Shown: piece after piece, positions 61,067 to 64,000 of the stretch | How positions within the stretch are numbered: the first letter of the stretch is position 1 | How the letters are laid out: the number at the start of each line of letters is the position of its first letter | Source: Epiperipatus broadwayi | Lineage: Eukaryota; Onychophora; Udeonychophora; Euonychophora; Peripatidae | Length of the DNA stretch: 64,000 nt | Assembly (NCBI GenBank): GCA_028023455.1 | Contig: JAQFVV010000152.1 | Coordinates: forward strand, 2,606,001-2,670,000 | Reading direction: 5' to 3' | Notes under the pieces: model-generated | Database searches by the model: none | What the model was told of the DNA's origin: nothing | The model's input: the letters and a program-made list of their open reading frames with translations, nothing else | Translations under genes and position numbers: made by a program

Positions 61067-61690
61067 TGCTATATAAAGATATTTAGTGTCATATATATAT
61101 ATTAAAAATGTAAAGAGATAGTGTAATTAGAAATAAAATGTGTGCAATGTTAAAAGCAATAAAGTATTACATAGTTACTAATGTTAAAGATTAAAATGCT
61201 GATAAGTAGTTCCGGATTAGAAAATGCCTACTTAATAAGATAAGGTAACAATAATTATGTTCTAGAACATGCCACTATCAGCGGGAAGACATAAAAGCTC
61301 ACAGATAAGGGGATTCAAGGTCTAATCCATACACTTGCATCATTGGAGCTGGTTATGTTTATATATGAAGATGCAGAATGACTGAGTGTGAGGACTACGG
61401 AGTGACCCAGTGAATTCTGTCATTGAAGGTGCATAAATGGACTTAGGGACTATACAGGCCATACCAGATTTATTATGTTTTAATTTACACCTTTATGGTC
61501 ATGCATTCATAAGTAGTGATTTTAATACTGAACTGTAATGATATAAATTGTAATATATATTAAGTGTTGTTAGTTAAATTTTACTATTGTTAACTTGTGG
61601 CAATAAAGTCAAAATTTTAGTTATAAAAAACTGTTTCAAATTAATTTTATGTCTGCTTGTCTGACCACCTTTACCACAACTGTAGCATTC
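61067..61690 (+). repeat. Probable 3' LTR of the second gypsy element
   Basis: A purine-rich 'aaatggagg' precedes 'tgctatataaagatattt' at about 61067. A polyadenylation-type AATAAA lies near 61601, and the candidate end is '...actgtagca' near 61687. No matching 5' LTR is in the window, so the limits are tentative. Confidence 0.4.
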
Positions 61691-61729
61691 ATGGTGGCCA
61701 TACATAGCAGAAACAAAGGAAGACATGGT

Positions 61730-62482
61730 TGGCGCAGTCAAGTGTTTGTAGCCAGAGAAATTGTATTTGTGGGATTGTGTTTTGTAGTACTATCAACTGA
61801 CTTAAGCTGCAGATTTTGACTTTTACCATTTTTTTGTTCTAATTTGGTGCATGTGGGGCCTAGAGTATATAATTTTATTTTATGACAGAAAATGTCTTCT
61901 GCTTTAGTTGCGATTATTTATATATTAAAATGACAGCCTAGGTCTAACATTACTAAAATCTGTTATATAATTTTAAAATGTGCCTGGTAACTAAATATTT
62001 CAAATAATTATCAGACATAGAAAACATTTCTCAGCTCATGCCAAATCAATGACCATACATGTATAAAAGCTTGAGCTAATTAAATGATATTAAAATCTTT
62101 AGAAAAACGATGATTAAAATCTTCAAAATAATTAACCTGTTAGCAATCTTTGGGTTCATAAAAGATGTTGCTTAATAATTAATTAATTGGCAGATTATTA
62201 ATTTGTGAGTCTATAATAAGGGTTATGAATCAATACCCAGTATATCCATGTTATGTAAATTGTATATAAATCTGTGTATCTGGTAATAAATCTCCATTGT
62301 TTTCATTATATCTAAATATAAGGTTTATTTGATTATGGTGAACTAATATTATTTGTGTTCCTGATTTGAGAAAAAAAAAATGGGAATGGTTGGCACAGTC
62401 GAGTATTTGTAGCAAGAGGAAGGTATTCATGGAATTGTGGTTTGTAGGGCTATCAACTCTCTTAGGATGCAGATTTGACTGT
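61730..62482 (+). repeat. Direct repeats resembling LTR-element leaders
   Basis: About 61730-61830 and 62386-62482 are related directly. Each starts 'tggttggcgcagtc' or 'tggttggcacagtc' and continues 'gtatttgtag...gcagatttgact'. TGGCGCAGTC after an LTR resembles a retrotransposon primer binding site. The stretch between (about 61830-62385) has an AATAAA near 62286 and may be an LTR. No coding sequence follows either copy. Confidence 0.4.
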
Positions 62483-64000
62483 TACATGGCAAGATCATTT
62501 AATTAAAAACATCTCCAATCAAAATTATTTAATAAAAAAATCTTTGAGTTTGAACTTAAAAATAATTACATGCTTTTTAAATCACATTTAAGAAAATTGT
62601 TTAATTATCCTGATTTTAGAACTTCTATATTATTTAAACCATTATTTGAATTTTTTAACTTACACACACACCAACATTCACACATAAATTATTTAATGTG
62701 TCTGAGTGTGAAAAATGTGTACTAAATTAATAAATTGAATTATAAATTTTACTGACAATTAACTAAACTACACTTATGACCTAAACAAACCATACCATTG
62801 ATCTTTCTGACTAATACTATACTGTTCTCTATTCTTTTTCAACCTGACTTTGGCAACTCATTATTAATACTTATGAAATTATCCACTTCAATATATATAG
62901 TAAAAATCTGAAATCATATCTTTTGGGTTCATGACCTTAGGATCTTTTGAATTTTTAAGCTTTTAACTTGAATAGTAAATTGGAGTTAAATGTGATTGCT
63001 AGATGCATAACTGCATTACTTCCAGCTTAGAATGCTAAACTGTATGATAAAAGAAAAAACCAGAAACTAATTAAGAATTATCATATGACAATCACTAATT
63101 ACTTAATTTTACTATAAATGGCACTAGAGTAGTTAATAAAGAACTGAGAATTACTAAAATATACTGTTACTGATCTGGAAGCAAACTATATATAGCTATT
63201 TAGGTTGTCTTGGTCCAAAATCTTAATGAGTTTTGAATTTCAAATTTTTAACTGGGATAGTAAAATGAAGTTAAATGTTATTACTACATGCACACATCTA
63301 TTACTTATAGCTTTGATTCCCATGCCTTATTAATAAAGGCAGAAACCAGTCTGGAATGATTTAAATACACAGTCATCTGATCAACATTACTCTAAAGAAC
63401 ATTAGAGTGGAGAATTTTTTTATTTCATCAAGTATATATATATATATATTATGCATAATTTTAGATATATATACAAAAATGTCAGTGTGTATTTTCAGAA
63501 CTGTCCTATTATTTAAGCATGGAATTCTCTCAATGGATACAAGCAAATATTTCTTAGGTTCATTAAAAAGAAAAATCGTGACTGGTTTTCTGATAATGAT
63601 CTTATTATTATGATTTGATTTTTTAAAAATGTCAATTTCTACCTGGATGAATGTGGAATTTTTTAATTAATATAAAAAATGTGAATGTAGAAGTTCAATA
63701 ACTGACAAGAAGATGCAGACATTCACTTATTATTTTCTATCATTTTTCAATGTATTGAAAGCCACATATGAACCTGAGAAATGTTATCACAATCCTATTA
63801 ACTCTTGCAATGGCACTCCTTATATGATCACAATGATATTTTTTAAACAGATGGAAGGAGTATTTTGACTATCTTTTGAATAATGATAGAAGAATTGAGT
63901 TAATGTTTTTTAATGATATAACCAAAATCTATTCATTTAGATTTGGATGGATATCCACTTTAGTAAAGTCAACACAGCTTGTTATAATCTTAAAAATGGA
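62483..64000. other. AT-rich DNA to window end, no gene seen
   Basis: A worn fragment of the 6.1-kb SINE-like family lies near 63330-63400 and a TA microsatellite near 63433-63450. The 68-codon frame starting 63407 spans the microsatellite and has no domain. No later SLX1 exon was recognised. Confidence 0.45.

Noticed and set aside
1-64000. CRISPR arrays, bacterial operons or a plasmid origin
   Set aside because: No regularly spaced short repeats and no prokaryotic gene organisation; spliced exons and retroelements show an animal genome.

Overview
This is a very AT-rich (about three quarters A+T by eye) stretch of an animal nuclear genome, almost certainly an invertebrate. Nearly all recognisable coding traces are decayed transposable elements, microsatellites and homopolymer runs are everywhere, and the one host gene has spliced exons separated by a multi-kilobase intron. 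The repeat mix (GVQW/SETMAR-like mariner, a hAT element, Penelope-like elements, a jockey/CR1-like LINE, Ty3/gypsy LTR elements, tRNA-derived SINEs) occurs in molluscs, cnidarians, spiders and crustaceans. I cannot fix the phylum from sequence alone.

Layout. 1-6.1 kb: AT-rich DNA, CpG-richer in the first 1.35 kb. 6.1-12.2 kb: a composite SINE-like insertion with an inverted segment and 13-bp target duplications, several foldback (hairpin) elements, a 1.63-kb hAT element and a LINE 3' tail. 13.8-14.8 kb: a dead mariner. 16.7-20.1 kb: a tRNA-derived SINE and two local duplications. 20.4-21.7 kb: a LINE pseudogene. 23.2-28.8 kb: two Penelope-like copies in opposite orientation, the minus copy split by a 2.8-kb CpG-rich insert. 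29.1-30.7 kb: a dispersed repeat family and a pogo-like TA-flanked element. 30.9-40.7 kb: a complete-structure but coding-dead Ty3/gypsy element with long LTRs (3.36 and 2.52 kb). 40.7-48.7 kb: mostly featureless AT-rich DNA, a retroposed tRNA-Gly pseudogene and more of the dispersed family. 48.7-52.2 kb (at least): the 5' part of the host gene SLX1, a GIY-YIG structure-specific endonuclease. 53.9-56.4 kb: a CpG-rich block, a perfect-looking foldback element and a degenerate minisatellite. 58.4-61.7 kb: a minus-strand LINE copy followed by the integrase half of a second gypsy element and its probable 3' LTR.

The only convincing host gene is SLX1, on the plus strand. Two exons encode residues 1-75, covering the GIY-YIG core. 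The exon with the catalytic glutamate and the RING-like zinc domain were not found in the remaining 11.8 kb. Either the introns are very long or this is a partial copy. No operon, CRISPR array or bacterial-type gene is present. The best candidates for something undescribed are two antisense reading frames kept open in both LTRs of the gypsy element, a possible early-terminating alternative exon of SLX1, and the CpG-rich insert that splits a Penelope copy.
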